Origin: Megaleporinus macrocephalus
Taxonomy: Eukaryota; Chordata; Actinopteri; Characiformes; Anostomidae
Reading direction: 5' to 3'
DNA: 64,000 bases
Assembly: GCA_021613375.1 (NCBI GenBank)
Contig: CM038714.1
Location: forward strand, 41,939,623-42,003,622
How positions within the stretch are numbered: position 1 is the first letter of the stretch; each line of letters starts with the position of its first letter. The position numbers were made by a program, and so were the translations under genes. This document shows positions 1 to 12,371 of the stretch, in pieces. The notes under the pieces were generated by a model. It had not been told where the DNA came from and made no database searches. It saw nothing but the letters and a program-made list of their open reading frames with translations.

Positions 1-83
1 AAATATTTTTTAAAAAAATATTTAAAATATCCAAGTAGATCTGCAAGAAGAAATACTGACAGAAGCTGAGGAACCAAAATAAT

Positions 84-345
84 GTTGTTGCTGTCCAAAA
101 AAAACCAAGTATATCCAAAAAAGTAACTTTACAGTAGAGTCCAAACTCATTCTTCACTTTCAATGTAAGTTAATGTAAAGAGATTTTATTCTAACTGATT
201 TTGGAGCATTTATCTTGATCAATTGAACATAAAAAATTCACAGCACGTGTTTAAATGATGTAGAAAAATGAAAATCGTCAAAACTGTCCACGCATGTTTT
301 TTCTTTGGACAGTGACGATATGTAACAGTAATTTTTGTCCTATTT
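84..345. repeat. MITE-like dispersed repeat, family A, copy 1
   Basis: A terminal motif containing GCTGTCCAAAAA near 90 and its imperfect inverse (CTTTGGACAGTGACGATA near 303-320) bracket an AT-rich body. Shared internal phrases (extra-long run of TAAGTCAAT-like sequence, GATGTAGAAAAAT) recur near 31.3, 47.2, 55.1 and 57.5 kb, so this is an interspersed non-autonomous element. No coding sequence. Superfamily not identified. Confidence 0.6.
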
Positions 346-2035
346 TTAGTTATTTGCACAATCATACTCATGCTTAAACTATGCTGGTATTGTAGTCATA
401 CTCTTATTTATGACTTATCACATATGCAGTCGATCAGCTAAGACAAGTTTAATATCTAACGTCTGCTTCTCTAGTTTACAGTGGAAGAAGTTAGGAGTTG
501 GACTGTCACCAAACCCATCTGTTCCAAGTTAATTTCTACAAATAAGAAACGCATTTAAGGTAAGCTTTGTTTACTTTTCCTTCTTCTGTTTTGTGCTCAC
601 TAAGCTAGAAATAAATATACATCTTACATCAAGCACTGCCTGATCTTGGTTGGCATCAGCTGGTACTTTCCACATGTAAACACAATTCCTGTACACTAGG
701 TTAGTATGAAGAGCCACTGAAATGTTCCCTCAGTTGCTGGGGGATTCAACATCCAGCTGATGCTTTTCTTCATGTATGTACTCACGTTTGGACATGCCTG
801 GCAAATACTGTGGCTGGCAAATTTGTAACTGGACATTGTTTGTATCTTCCAAGTACAAAAGCTTTGAATCTTTTTCAAGTGTTCTTAGTTTTGTTGCCAG
901 ACGAGTTGACTTTGTGTTGCCAGACTCGGAAAAGTTATTCTGACACGCAAAACGTCAAGAAATAGAAGAAGGCAGGAAAACGTGTCATGACATGAACAGT
1001 TCCTCGAGAAACAGGGAAGTATACAATGGGCGAGGCGCCTGTGGCTGAAACTCAAAATGGAACACAGAGGTGCATATAGCCAATCAGAAGGCACTGGGCA
1101 GAATTATGACACTAAGGATATCAGTCTTTCCTTCTACGTGTGGCCAGAGCATCTATGGCTGAGACAGACTGTGCGTCTTGTGTGTGTTTAGGAATTCACT
1201 TAGGAATGCTTAACCCAAGGTAAAAGTTATTCCAGTTCATGTGTGCAGTTATTTTTGTTTTTATAGACAAAACTAAGTCATATCATGTTCTAAACCAATC
1301 TATTTGTGTTTTGAGCTGGTTAAGATGTTCTTGGCCCTGTGAGTTTGGTGACAATCAGATTCTAGCATTTATAGGCAGTTAGCCTAGCATCTGCTGTTGT
1401 AAACTAGAGCAGGAGTCAGATATCAAACATGTCTTGGCTTGACTGAATCTGGGGTAAGTGATAAATAATGTATTCAATAATTCGATTTGTTTGCAGTACT
1501 TTTTTTTGGTTTGTTTTAGTTGGAAACAACAGAAACAAGACAATCTCTCTGTAAAATTGAAGCATACTAGGCAAAAAGTATGTTTATATTTGTTATGAGC
1601 TTCGGGTAAAACATATGGAATGTCTTTTAAAAAATATTTGTCAAATGTCTGCTCTCAATCTAAAATTATTAAAAAATGGTAATATGTACCATCAGCTTAC
1701 ATTTTTGGCCCAAACTGAAGGCCTAGCTCTATTAGTCAAGGCTCACCACTAGTTTGTAGCATATTGACAGTCAGCACTATGTGACATTTAATATACATTT
1801 TCAGCCAGCCAGTGTATTTATAACATTCTGCCACTTGAACTGGAATTCAAAGTCTGTCTGTCTCCAAATTGTAACTTGAAACATAAATCAAGGCCGTCAC
1901 GTTTTCAACCATCATGAGCTCCACACTGATGTCTGGATTAGATCCAGAGGAATTAACATGTGGGGTATAAATGATTGGGTACACCATGTGTTGTGACAGG
2001 AAAACCTCATCACCACTCTAAACTCATACTACACT
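346..2035. other. No gene recognised
   Basis: AT-rich unique-looking DNA. Only short chance open frames are seen, none with codon structure, splice signals in register or recognisable domains. I see no RNA gene. Confidence 0.5.
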
Positions 2036-2039
2036 TTGA

Positions 2040-2265
2040 AATGAAGTCTCCTAAACGGTTCATGGCTTGGATGTTCGGTTCTAAGAAAAATTTGGTATAT
2101 AATCTTTGCATCATCTGAAGAGTCTTTATACTACATAATACTCAAATATCTATTTTACAAACATAATTCTTTAAATAATCCATTCACTGAAAGATAAGCT
2201 TAGATAGTTCTTCTACGGTGATTTAAAGGAAGATTTTTTTATTTTATTTTTAAGAGTGAAATAGT
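2040..2265. repeat. Degenerate MITE, family B
   Basis: Phrases such as GGTTC(T/A)TAAGAA, a TTCACTGAAAGATAAG stretch and a terminal ATTTTTAAGAGTG resemble the better preserved family B copy at 2836-3003. The copy is old and its left end is unclear. Confidence 0.35.
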
Positions 2266-2544
2266 AGAATAAATGCCTTGTATTTTCTACAGAATTTCCA
2301 TTTTGCAAAATGGACCGGCAGTATCCAAAAAATGTTAAGGTATCCTCAAAGGCAATGTCATGGTTCTAAAGCCCAATTGTGTAATAAGTTTTAAACAGGC
2401 ACTACATTCACTTGTCCATATAAAAAAGGATGTATCTGTACTGTTAAATTATCTGATATTTCATATTATTCGAATAACAAGCCTATTTTTAGCCTATATT
2501 ATTAGAAAAGCCAAGACAAGTCAATGTAACTAATTATGTTCCTC

Positions 2545-2650
2545 AATAAAAAGGTATTGTAGATGTACCTTTGAGGGTACCACTCTAGTGAGGGTACCAT
2601 CTAGGTGACAGTTAAGTGATATTTTTCTAAAAGTGTGCTCTAATGGACTT
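2545..2650. repeat. Small dispersed repeat with repeated GGTACC phrases
   Basis: Contains GAGGGTACCACTCTAGTG followed by a second GAGGGTACCATCTAG, and ends in TTTTTCTAAAAGTGT. The GGTACC-spaced pattern is typical, from memory, of a small teleost non-autonomous repeat. Class not determined. Confidence 0.35.
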
Positions 2651-2835
2651 GTTTGGCTAGGTGATATTAACACTTGAAAATAACCCTAGAAACACCTCAA
2701 TGGAAGCAGCGAACTTATGCCAAATGGAAATGCTGGAATCAAAGTTGGGGGAGGGGTGAAATAAAGAGGCTGAGATAAACTGACTGGGAATGTGTTCACA
2801 AAAACCATGTCGGTGCAACAACAACATGCATGTAC

Positions 2836-3003
2836 ACACTCTCAAAAATAAAGGTTGTTAAAAATGAAGTTGTTCAGTTCTAAGCTATTTCTTTAGGTGC
2901 CTGTACATCATGTGGAGATTCTTCAACATGGTTCTTTAAAGAAGTATCCACTAGAAGGTTCTTTAGGAAAGCAATAGTGCTACCTTGATTTTTAAGAGTG
3001 TAG
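2836..3003. repeat. MITE, family B, with recognisable TIRs
   Basis: The left end ACACTCTCAAAAATAAAGG and the inverse of the right end (CCTTGATTTTTAAGAGTGT) form an imperfect terminal inverted repeat of about 20 bp around a 168-bp body. The body contains GGTTCTTTAAAGAA, a small palindrome typical of a common fish MITE. It is too short to encode anything. Confidence 0.6.
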
Positions 3004-3009
3004 ATACTC

Positions 3010-4090
3010 ACCGCATGAAAACATCAGATAATTTGTTGACTCTCCATGTTTGGGGATCCTACTTTTCAAAAGTGCTGAGCGTCATATTGGCTTACCCCAA
3101 CCTAGGACGACTGTGCACAAGCAAGTCCCTCCATCTTTACACACTGGTCATGCAGTAATCCCAGCCACCGAGTCTGCACAAACAATTCAATTTCCTCTCC
3201 CACCACAGTGGACCGCCTGACATCATAATCCTAAGATTTACTCCGCTAAAACCCGTTGGAGCAGGGGTCGCACCTAATCCCTGTAAATCAACTCACTTCA
3301 GGCTGGTTTGCTGCTACTAGAGCTCGTGCTATGCACACTTCTGTGGCTACATGGAAGAGCTGAACATTCTGAGCCCAGGAGTCCTTCTCTCATGGCTTTG
3401 TGCACAAAGAGGACGGCTGACAAGTCACGCCAGGCTTTATCACGTAACCTAAGGAGATCCCTCGCTCTGAAGTGACTGCTGACGAGAGGAGATGCCAGGA
3501 AGATGAGTGAGGGAGGATTACATAAAGTCAGAGTCTTTGCCGTCATAGGCTGATTCAGAGTGTTGAGTTTAGGGCATTTCCCACTTTTACAGAAAACAGT
3601 GGGCGTCTTTATGACATAAGAAAATGTGATGGCCAAAACATTTGTCCATTACCCCGTATAGCTGCTCTGTTTGGTCTTTGAAGTTACCTTCTTTAACAGT
3701 TAACAGAAGCTTAGCATTTAAAACAGCCTGCGTCATCACACTTTCACCGTAACGTGAGCCAGTTTGTCAAATAATCTCAAATAGACTAACTTGTATAGAT
3801 ACTAACACTGTATGACACTTACTTGGCCAAAAGCATATGATATATTATATAGCTAAAGCCAGTAGCAGCTATTTTGAAGCATGGACTTTATTTATACTTT
3901 TGTCTACTTTTACAGATAATAGCATGTCATACAGTCTCTAAAACCATGTGTTTGAGGTTGAGACTTTTAGACATAAAGACAGTATTTACCTCTATTATTT
4001 GTTAGCCTCACTGTTGGAGTGCAGAATGACTACCTTCTGGACATATAAATTGATTTTAAAAAATTAAAACATTTTTTTTTTTTAAAAAAC
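3010..4090. other. No gene recognised
   Basis: Mixed-composition DNA without identifiable domains. A 112-codon open frame on the minus strand near 3298-3636 shows no family resemblance and no convincing splice sites, so I treat it as chance. Confidence 0.4.
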
Positions 4091-4094
4091 CAAA

Positions 4095-4096
<2 letters not shown>

Positions 4097-4164
<68 letters not shown>
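4097..4164. repeat. (TA)n microsatellite followed by a T-run
   Basis: About 26 uninterrupted TA dinucleotides, then a run of T residues. Confidence 0.97.
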
Positions 4165-4166
<2 letters not shown>

Positions 4167-4389
4167 AATGATTTTGTAATTATTTTTTATTTTTTACTGT
4201 CAATAGCCATTTAAACTTAAAATAAAAAAAACTTTTTGTGCTGGTTTAAGGAAAACTGTTTACATCCACGACTGGGAGCTTGCATATAGCCGTGGCTCGA
4301 TTGAATATGCCAGCAAGTAGCTGCTAAAACTGGAAAGACAAAGAAAGAAAAACAAAATGCTTTCCTTTACCATTTAGGTTAGGTAGCGA

Positions 4390-4640
4390 ACCGTGATCCT
4401 CAGCAAACTAGCTAGCAGTGGTAGCCTAGTGCTAGCTAGCTAGCTAGTCCAGCTAGCGTCGCCACAGCAGGCGGAAATAATCATACAGTTTAGCCCGCCC
4501 ACTTAGAGGGAAGATATGATTGGTCAGTTTTACTGTCATTTGAAATTGGTATGGCGCTGAATCATAACTGCCTGGCCCCCTCTGTACACGAACAGCGGGA
4601 CCACCAATCACCAACATTCTGCGGAGGCATCTCAGTCCTT
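4390..4640. promoter_or_regulatory. CCAAT-box-bearing, CpG-containing segment (weak candidate)
   Basis: Within otherwise AT-rich DNA this stretch is more GC-rich and holds an inverted CCAAT box (GATTGGTCAG near 4519), a direct one (CCACCAATCACC near 4600), and a GCTAGC-rich tract near 4405-4455. That could be an old promoter or part of a transposon. There is no associated open frame or TATA box in register, so the call is weak. Confidence 0.18.
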
Positions 4641-6355
4641 ATAGGGGGACACTCACAGGCATCCACTTAACCCCTCACATTCCAACACAGATTGAATAGA
4701 CACGTTTGAATAATTTATTTGCCTATGTTTTTTTAATTGTTTAGATGTTGATTGTTAGTAGATAAGATATAAGAATTTTATATATAATTTTAAATATAAG
4801 AATCTGAGAGGGCGTAGAGGGCCATGACGGTTTCCCACTGTGTCCTAGACGTATCTCTCACCAATAAAATAAACAAGCTAGCAGGACACTGACCTGGCAC
4901 CAGAGGGAATCCCGGGAGTGTAGTTGTGCTTTTTATAGAGTCGCGGCTAACAAGTCTAATTCCTGATGCTTCATGGCTGGGTTCCAAATGGCATGTGCGG
5001 ACCAGACAAAGGACAGGGGTATGAAGATAAGAGGAGGATCTTTAGAGGGAATTGATTAATTACAGTGATTGTTTTATACATTACACTCTTTGTAGATGAG
5101 GGTAATGTATAAAATTACCCCCATCAGAGATCATCCTTCCCTGTCCTCCAATCTGCCTACCTTCAACTATTATATTACATGCCACACTAGAGACCAACGC
5201 TGGAGTGGGTAATCAGGAGAGACAGGAAAATTCCTAGTGGGCCAGTAGCTCTTTGGGCCACTTACTTAGAGCTAATGAATGAAGTGCTTATAAGTGCTAT
5301 AAATGTTGCATCCAAACATTGTGGCAGCACTTCCACATAGGAGCAATATTATCAATAAAGAGTTCCAAAAGATTGCTACATCTAGAAAATTGATCACAGA
5401 ATACAGAATATTTCCCAAGCTCCCTGTAAGTGTCTAAGAAGCATGTTAATCACTGCTCAGACTGACAGCCCCACATTGCTAGCAACTAGAACTTAATCAG
5501 TAGTTTTTTTTATGTGGGACGGACTTATTAACAAGATACCTGGTACTTCAAGAGTTTGGAGAGGGAAGTGAAATGTATCTATTTCCTAAAAGCTCAAGAG
5601 AAGAAATGTAGGATTTGGATGTCACCAGCTTATTGTGAATTTGGTGTGTACTGTATGACATCACTACAAAGGCTGCAAAATGCTTTCGATAGGCTGCCAT
5701 TATATTTGTGCACCTGTCGAATATAACCCGGTAAGACATGGACTATGCACACGTTTGCTGACTACCATGTTGATATGCTTTTCCCTACAATTACTTGTTT
5801 AGTTATTTTTTCTAACTTGGTTTTATTGCCTTTTCTAACTTTTCTAACTTGGTTTTATTGTCATCTGTGGTCAGAGTTTGACACATGATTTATAGTGATG
5901 GTGCTGCAGAGTTGGTAGTGTTTATGTGGGTTCAGTTTTCCGGTTGATTGCTATTGTTTTGTATTAGGTTGCTGGAGTGTGTATGGTGATGAATGTGCTG
6001 CTGTTAGAATAGTTCCAGAGTAATAACTTTGTGGATCATTAGTGTGTTTTGAAATTCGGGTAAGTTTTAGGTTGGGCTGGTCTGCATCATATAACTCCTG
6101 GTTTGAAAATAAGTCCCACTCCAGCTGTCCTTGACATAATAGAAAGCTTAATAATAGAAAGGACTTGTTTTATGCCAACCCTAATGAGGCATATAACTAA
6201 TCTCTGTTCCCTCCCTTTGGTAGATCTGACATCTTCTGGTTTATCTCTTGCCTATATACAAATCTCTTGTTCACAATTAGCCAGTAACTACAGAACAGGT
6301 AACAAGAAGACTTGAAAGTCTGTTTTAAACTAACAAACTGTGAGGTTCTTCATTA
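4641..6355. other. No gene recognised
   Basis: No domain-bearing open frame, no RNA gene and no clear element ends. A local duplication of TTTCTAACTTGGTTTTATTG is present around 5810-5860. Confidence 0.4.
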
Positions 6356-6359
6356 GCCC

Positions 6360-7295
6360 TTTCATGCATGGTGTCCACGCTTGTGGACAGTAAAAAATTG
6401 TTCAATTTAAAGCATATTAAATGCATTTCACCCTCCAAACAACTAGATGGCAGAATCATGAGTCTCACTGCTCTAGTGTAACACAATCCATTCTCCTGAA
6501 TTCTATTGTAGTCTTGAAAGCTGAGGCTTAGAATCTAGGAGGCCGATAAGACTAAGAATGCAGAAAGTGTCTCTGGTATATCTGTCCAAAGTTTCTACTC
6601 AAAAAGGTAAAATCAGGTAAAAATATATATTTGTGTGTCAAACAGACTCCAATGAACATATTTTGATATATTAAACTTCTTTTTCCTTATTTTAGATGTT
6701 TTTATGGCTCAGAAACCAACTGTACACATATGTGGACATCATGCAACAAAAAAGCTATACATATAAAAATGCACCATTTATATGTTTTTTATATGTTGTG
6801 TAGATGTATAAAAGTAATACATTTATATAAATTTATAGTTATGTGACATCTGTGTCCAATATCAAGTTTCCCTCTGTCCAGACTGTTTTGAAGGATTTCA
6901 CAGCAAGAAATAAGAGTACTGTAGCAAACATGTCTTGCTACCGCCGACTGCCTATATACAGGTTTTGCAGCAAAATTCCAGCCTGAACAGATTTATTAAT
7001 GTTTCTGCTAATTGTGCTTTCAGCATGCTTTTAACAGAACTAAAATGATTTTATTTTATTTTATGAAAGGAGGAGGAAACCTCACAAATGTTCTAATATT
7101 TTACATTTTTTATTTAAAAGTTACAAAAAAGAAGCTTAAAATTCAGCATTGTTTGTATAAAATGTTAGTTTTACAATATAATACATTTAAAAGTTCAAGA
7201 AAGATTTGAGTAACAATATAAGCATTCTTGGAAAAAACCATATGTTCTTCTGTTTTTTTACTCCGCTAATGCATGGTGTCCACGTATGTGGACAA
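6360..7295. mobile_element. Decayed piggyBac-like element or cluster
   Basis: The motif GCATGGTGTCCAC-N4-TGTGGAC occurs at 6367-6391 and again at 7271-7293. An inverted relative (CACATATGTGGACATCATGC) lies near 6723-6743. This motif, with an internal GTCCAC/GTGGAC hairpin, resembles the termini of fish piggyBac-type non-autonomous elements. No transposase frame survives between the motifs and a clean TTAA duplication was not found, so boundaries are approximate. Confidence 0.4.
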
Positions 7296-7299
7296 TACA

Positions 7300-8149
7300 A
7301 CTTTTTAATAAAACTGATTTTTATGTAAAACACAATTCCATAGGATTGTTTATGCAGATCTAAGCAAGAAAAAAAACATTTTCTGAATACAATTTTTAAT
7401 AATTTATACATGTTAGTTGTTTTGTAAGGATGATGATAGACTTACGATAGACTATTTTAATTTCTGTGTAGAAAACACTGTTTCTTATTGTACCACGCTG
7501 ATAGTATGGTGTTACTCTAACAACACGCCATGTATGCCAGATCTGAAGCAGAAAAACAAGGCCATTATGTCAGGCAACAGAAAGGAAATTAGAAGGGTGC
7601 AGAGGGATATAAAGATCAGGGAAGATGATGGACGACCTGCTGCAGCAGAACAACAATGTGAATAGAGTGTTAAAACCATCTCATGAGACAGGGGACCCAA
7701 CAGACATCTCAGGGAGAGCTAAAGTGGGAAAATGGCTTTAATCCCATTCTTACCACATTTGATCAGCCATTTGCCCCTCCCCCAATCCAGCTCACCCAGC
7801 TGCTCTCTCCTACGTTATGTCCCATGCGTATCCCCAGGTCTACAACACCTACCTCACAACCCCACTGTCCACCCTCGAGAACCCCTATACCCAGTACTCA
7901 GTACTGTATCTTACATGTTTTCTCATTTCTTCCAGTGCTTTCTTTTCTGAGGAGCAAGATAAATAGTATGGTTGAATCATTCTACATCTCTTCAGGTCAT
8001 TTTGCATCTTTTAGACAAATGGCCACTTAGAGGCATGGTCAGCTTTACGACAGTCGTCCAGGAACCCATGCTATGTTTTACCACAGTCCAGATAATGCTG
8101 ATCCTAGGTCTGTAAAATGGGGTGGTAAAATGACTGGTCACCTTTCTTC
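7300..8149. other. Unassigned region upstream of LINE remnant
   Basis: Contains short open frames around 7417-7665 and 7683-8030, with proline-rich translations in one frame. I recognise no domain. It may be the 5' continuation of the LINE remnant that starts near 8150 or a decayed copy of something else. Not called as a gene. Confidence 0.25.
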
Positions 8150-8397
8150 ATTTGATGCCAAGACAAGAAATCACAACAGTTTGGACCATCATCTCACCAT
8201 ATGGACTCTCAGCTATCTTACAAACAGTCTGTATATACAATTACAGGACTGTGTGTTTGATACAATTGTTTGCAGCACAGGGCCCATCAGGAGATGTTCC
8301 TGACACCATTCCTCCTTACCCTCTACACTCCAGACTTGACCCATAACACAACAATGACTCTCCTGTTGACGACTACATCTCAGTGCACACAGGAAAC
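8150..8397 (+). pseudogene. LINE reverse transcriptase fragment, 5' part (interrupted)
   Basis: Translating the plus strand in shifting frames gives LSYLTNSLYIQLQDCVFDT, then IVCSTGP, then TPFLLTLYTPDLTHNT. That order matches the fish non-LTR retrotransposon RT region (DYLTNRPQ..VRLQ, DT.VCSTGAPQG, APFLFTLYT.DF). Frameshifts and a missing QG block show it is dead. The sequence stops exactly at 8397, where a gypsy LTR begins, and the same reading order resumes at 12811, so the two pieces are one LINE split by a later insertion. Confidence 0.65.
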
Positions 8398-8450
8398 TGT
8401 AATGTATTGAGTATCAGTCCAGTAGGTGTCGCTATATACTGCAATCTACC
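8398..8450 (+). repeat. 5' LTR remnant of the gypsy element
   Basis: Matches the start of the 3' LTR at 12653 over TGTATTGAGTATC and AGTCCAGTAGGTGTC(G/A)CTATA. It lacks a short CTCCTGG-like segment and everything beyond about 50 bp. The remainder of the LTR, the primer-binding site and the gag start appear to be deleted. Confidence 0.75.
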
Positions 8451-8514
8451 TAATGGGTCCAAAGATGTTCAATTTGATGTGCTCTTTAGTGCAGCCAGCC
8501 AAGCCAGGCATCAA

Positions 8515-9115
8515 CACATATAAAACAATTGTCGAAACTCTGTCGGCTCATTTCTTTCGCCGAAGCCCTTAGTTATTGCCGAACGCTTTAGATTCCATGA
8601 AAGGAACAAAGAGGAGGGCAAGTCAGTTGCAAACTTTGTGCCTGCTCTAAAAAGGCTTGCTGAGCATTGTGATTTTGGCACTATACTGAATGGTATCATT
8701 TGAGATTTGGGCTTGTGTTTGGGGGGCTGAAAAGTGCAGCTATTCAGAAGCGCCTACTAACAGAACAGGCACTCGTTAGAAAAGGCCATCGAAATAAGCA
8801 CCTATGGAGTTAGCTGCTAAGGAGGCACATCAGTTCAGTACCAATATAAAACTGCACAAGGTAGCTGCTGAAAAGAATAAAACAGTGAAAAAAAGCTACA
8901 GGTGTGATAAACCAGGCCATCTAGTGGCGGAGTACTGGAGCAAGGATTTGGCGTGCAGACGATGTGGAAATAAGGGTCACATTGAACATACATGTAAGAC
9001 TAAAAAGGGGGCACACGAAATCACATCCACAAAGGCCTATTCATGTGTTTCAACAAAAGAAATGTGTGAACAAGGTACAGCAGAGTGTGACAGCTCAGAA
9101 GAGAAGATAGGGCTC
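8515..9115 (+). pseudogene. gypsy gag remnant with zinc knuckles
   Basis: Gag packages element RNA. The capsid-like segment reads ERFRFHERNKEEGKSVANFV and continues to LKRLAEHCDFG, then breaks by frameshift and stop near 8700 before KAIEISTPMELAAKEAH. Two CCHC knuckles follow. The first has lost two cysteines (SYRC at its start and AEYW at its end). The second, at 8954-8995, is intact with C-x2-C-x4-H-x4-C spacing. The N-terminal part of gag is missing. The homologous order is well known in vertebrate gypsy elements. Confidence 0.8.
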
Positions 9116-11900
9116 AACATGCTGACTGTGGCTGGTGGTTCACAAGAATATTGGGTCTCTACGTTAATTGAAGGACTGCCAGTACGCATGGAAATCAACA
9201 CTGGTGTAGTAGTCTCCATTGTTTTGGAGAGTGTATACCAAAAAGTCCCTACAGCATCTTTAAAGCCATCTAGCATCACACTGAAGACTTACACTGGTGC
9301 CTGTCAGAGGTGTTGCCGATGTCACTGTGCAGCTGAATAAGCAAACAAGCCAAACTGCTTGACCGCGCTTGGCGAGATGAAATTACTTTGGATTGGGTTG
9401 CAATTCACATGATGTCAAAGGTGGAAACGGGACTCACAGTAGTTCTTAACAAACATGCTGACTTGTTTAAGGATGACCTTGGGAGCCTGAAACTGGACAT
9501 CAAGTCTGACACCATGCCCAAATTTTTGAAAGGGCGTCCATTCCCTATGCGATAAGGCCTAAAGTAGAAGCTCATTTAGAATCCTTAGTCAAGAGTGGGT
9601 TTCTAGAACCACTCATTGTGCCAGTGATAAATAAAGATGGATCCATCCCAATATGCTGGGATTTCAAAGTCAAGCTTATATAGCAATACCCACTGCCCCA
9701 CATTGACGACTTATTCACTAAGCTAGCTGGAGGCCAAAAATTCTTTGCCAAGCCTACCTTCAGATGCATGTGGATGAAGGCTCAAGAGAACTGCTCACCA
9801 TAGTAATATACAAAGGCCTTTACTGTTACCGTCATCTGCCATATGGTGTCACGTCCGCCTCATCTCTTTTCCAGAGAGCTATGGATCCCATTTTGAATGG
9901 TTCTAGTAGTAGTCCAGTGTTATTTGGACGACATATTGATCACTAGAAAGATCAAGGAGAAGCACTTGAGAACCTTGGATGCTACCTTGCAGCGGCTGAA
10001 AGAGTACGGACTGAGAGTTTGAAGATCCAAGGGTGAGTTTTTCCAGCCATGTAATTGACTCACAAGGTTTGCACAAAGCTCCATCGAAGGTCAAGGCAAT
10101 ATTGGAGGCACCAGCACCTCAGCTTAGGTCGTACCTAGGACTGCTGAATTACCATGGCAAGTTTATTCCAAACCTGGCACCCCTACTGAAACCACTGGAT
10201 CAGATGCTGTGTCAAGACAAAGCCTGGAGATGTTTGGATCGGTGTGCACAGACTTTTGCTGAAACAAAGAGAGCTCTGCTATTCTGAAGTTCTGAGACAT
10301 TTTGGTCTATCACAGCCATTACAACTAGCATGTGATGCTTCTCCTTATGGGGTTGGCATGGTTGTATCACATATCGTGCCCAATGGATAAGAAAAGCCTG
10401 TTGCGTTTGGGTCATGCAAGTTGGGCAAAGCAGAAAGCCACTATGCCCAAATTGAGCGAGAGGCCCTTGGCATTGTATTTGGTGTTTGTAAATTTCACCA
10501 GAACTTATCTGGACAGAATTTCACCCTTTTGACGGATCACCGTCCTCTTTAAGCATTCCATTGTTAGCTGCCAGTTGAATGCAATGATGGGCATTGCTGC
10601 TCTCTGCTCATCCGTACAACATTAAGTACAGGAAATCAGAGGTGCATGCAAAGGCAGAGGGTCTCTCCAGGTTACCACTTTCTGTAATGCATGCTGAGCA
10701 AAAGCAAGCTGACATTTTCTACTTTCAGCAGGTAGAAGACACGCCGGTCACATCTGCCAAGGTACGACGACACACTGGAAAGAGCTGCTGCTGTCTACTG
10801 TGATGGATATGGTGATCTGTGGGCGAAATCCAGAAAAACCAACAAAGGTGAATCCGAACCTGTTCAGATGCAATGACCTTACTGTGCAAGTGGGTTGCCT
10901 TTTATGGGGGCAAAGAGTCATTATCCCACCCTCACTGAGAAAAAAAGGTGTTACAACAGCTGCATTCAGGTCATTGTGGAATTGTTCACATGAAGGAACT
11001 TGCTAGAAGCTACTTCTGGTGGCCAGGTCTCAATGGACAAATCGAAAATACAGCCTCGTTGGGCATATCAGGCCAGAGGGTCTGCAACGTGCCACAACTG
11101 GCCCTGCTTCACCCGTGGGATTGGCTGGAAGAACCATGGCAAAGAGTTCACATTGATTTCGCTGGTCTATTCGAGGAGAAAATGTTCCTTGTGGCTATTG
11201 ACACACAGAGTAAGTGGCCAGAAGTGGTTATGATGAGTTCTACTACAATTGAGAAAACCATTGAGAAGCTGAGTGAGATGTTCAGTCGTTTTGGTTTCCC
11301 TGAACAGCTTGTAAGCGACAACGGTCCTTACTTTCTGCTCCTTACCACCCTTGTACTAATGGCTTAGCAGAACGATTTGTGTAGAGCTCGAGCCATTCTC
11401 TAAAAAGCTTCACAGGCACAGGGCTCACTTCATCAAAGGCTGAAGAGTTTTCTACTGTCCTACAGAAACATGCCACATTCAACTACTCAGGTCTCCTCTG
11501 CAGCACTTCTCATAAAAGGACGCTAGCGTAACAGTCTTGATCTGCCATTCTCAAACAAAAACTCTGGTTGTGCACCAACATTAAGCTCAAATAGAGAGAA
11601 GGGAACAAAGGGCAAAACATAGAGTTTTCCATACCACCGTGGACCATAGTGAGTTCCTGCAATCCTTCCATGTACCAAGGTCATCACCAAGACAGGACCG
11701 GTGTCTTACACAGTCAAAACTGCAGAGGATGTCATTTGGAGAAGACCAGCTACTACAAGTGGTTCCAGCCAGTGTACACTTCCTTTGGAAGAGCTTCCAG
11801 CCCAAAATGCTTTATCCCAGGGCTTGTCACCATTATGCCAACACCACCCAGTCCTCAGGCGGAAACTGCAATTCAATCAGAGACACATCCTGCTTCGAGT
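9116..11900 (+). pseudogene. gypsy pol remnant (PR-RT-RH-IN)
   Basis: Protease: the catalytic triplet is NTG instead of DTG (Asn codon 9197-9199), so it could not cleave. RT: LPYGVTSASSLFQRAMD (from about 9836) and the YLDD catalytic motif at 9921-9932, in a different frame from each other. RT thumb/connection: YLGLLNYHGKFIPNL near 10127. RNase H: DASPYGVG (Asp 10334-10336) and TLLTDHRPL near 10530. Integrase: H-x-x-H-bearing N-terminus near 10952-10995, then catalytic Asp at 11155-11157 and 11317-11319 and Glu at 11370-11372. The second Asp to Glu spacing is about 18 codons instead of about 36, implying a deletion of about 55 nt. A GPY/F-like segment (TGPVSYTVKTAEDVIWRR) lies near 11693-11748. 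In-frame stops and frameshifts occur throughout. Confidence 0.85.
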
Positions 11901-11938
11901 GACGGGGACATTTATTGTTATCCTGTGAGAAACCAAAA

Positions 11939-12371
11939 ACTAAGGGTTTGCCATATCGTATCGTACACAATAATATCACCAACATTTTTTTTAATTATCA
12001 CATTAGGGTACTAAAGAAAAATTCACACTTTTCTCATTTTCCATTATATATCTACTATAGACAGATTTTATCTGTCCACTATCATTCACTTTACTTTAGT
12101 CTTGGATATATGGAGATATTTGGAGTGCATTATTTAGTATCGTGACATTCTGAATCATTGACTTCTGTTACAATCTGATGAAAATTCTTGTATTTTTTAA
12201 TATCTCAGTTAGGGGTGTGCCATACCATATCATATCGTATGCAATAATAAAATGTAATTTTCATTTTGTTGCAGTAGTGTATTGTTGATTTTTTTTTTTT
12301 ATTCAATGTTTTGTCATATCGCTACCATAAAATATCATGATATTACTGTAGGGCCATATCGCTCACCCCTA
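11939..12371. mobile_element. hAT-like MITE sequence within the gypsy 3' region
   Basis: A compact unit at 12209-12371 starts TTAGGGGTGTGCCATA and ends GCTCACCCCTAA, which are inverted copies of each other at the tip. Its body is full of ATATCG/CGATAT phrases. A related start (AAGGGTTTGCCATATCG) at 11939 suggests either a larger element or two copies side by side. No target duplication could be fixed. Confidence 0.5.

Noticed and set aside
3298..3636. 112-codon minus-strand frame
   Set aside because: No domain, no homologous pattern recognised and no splice signals; length is compatible with chance.
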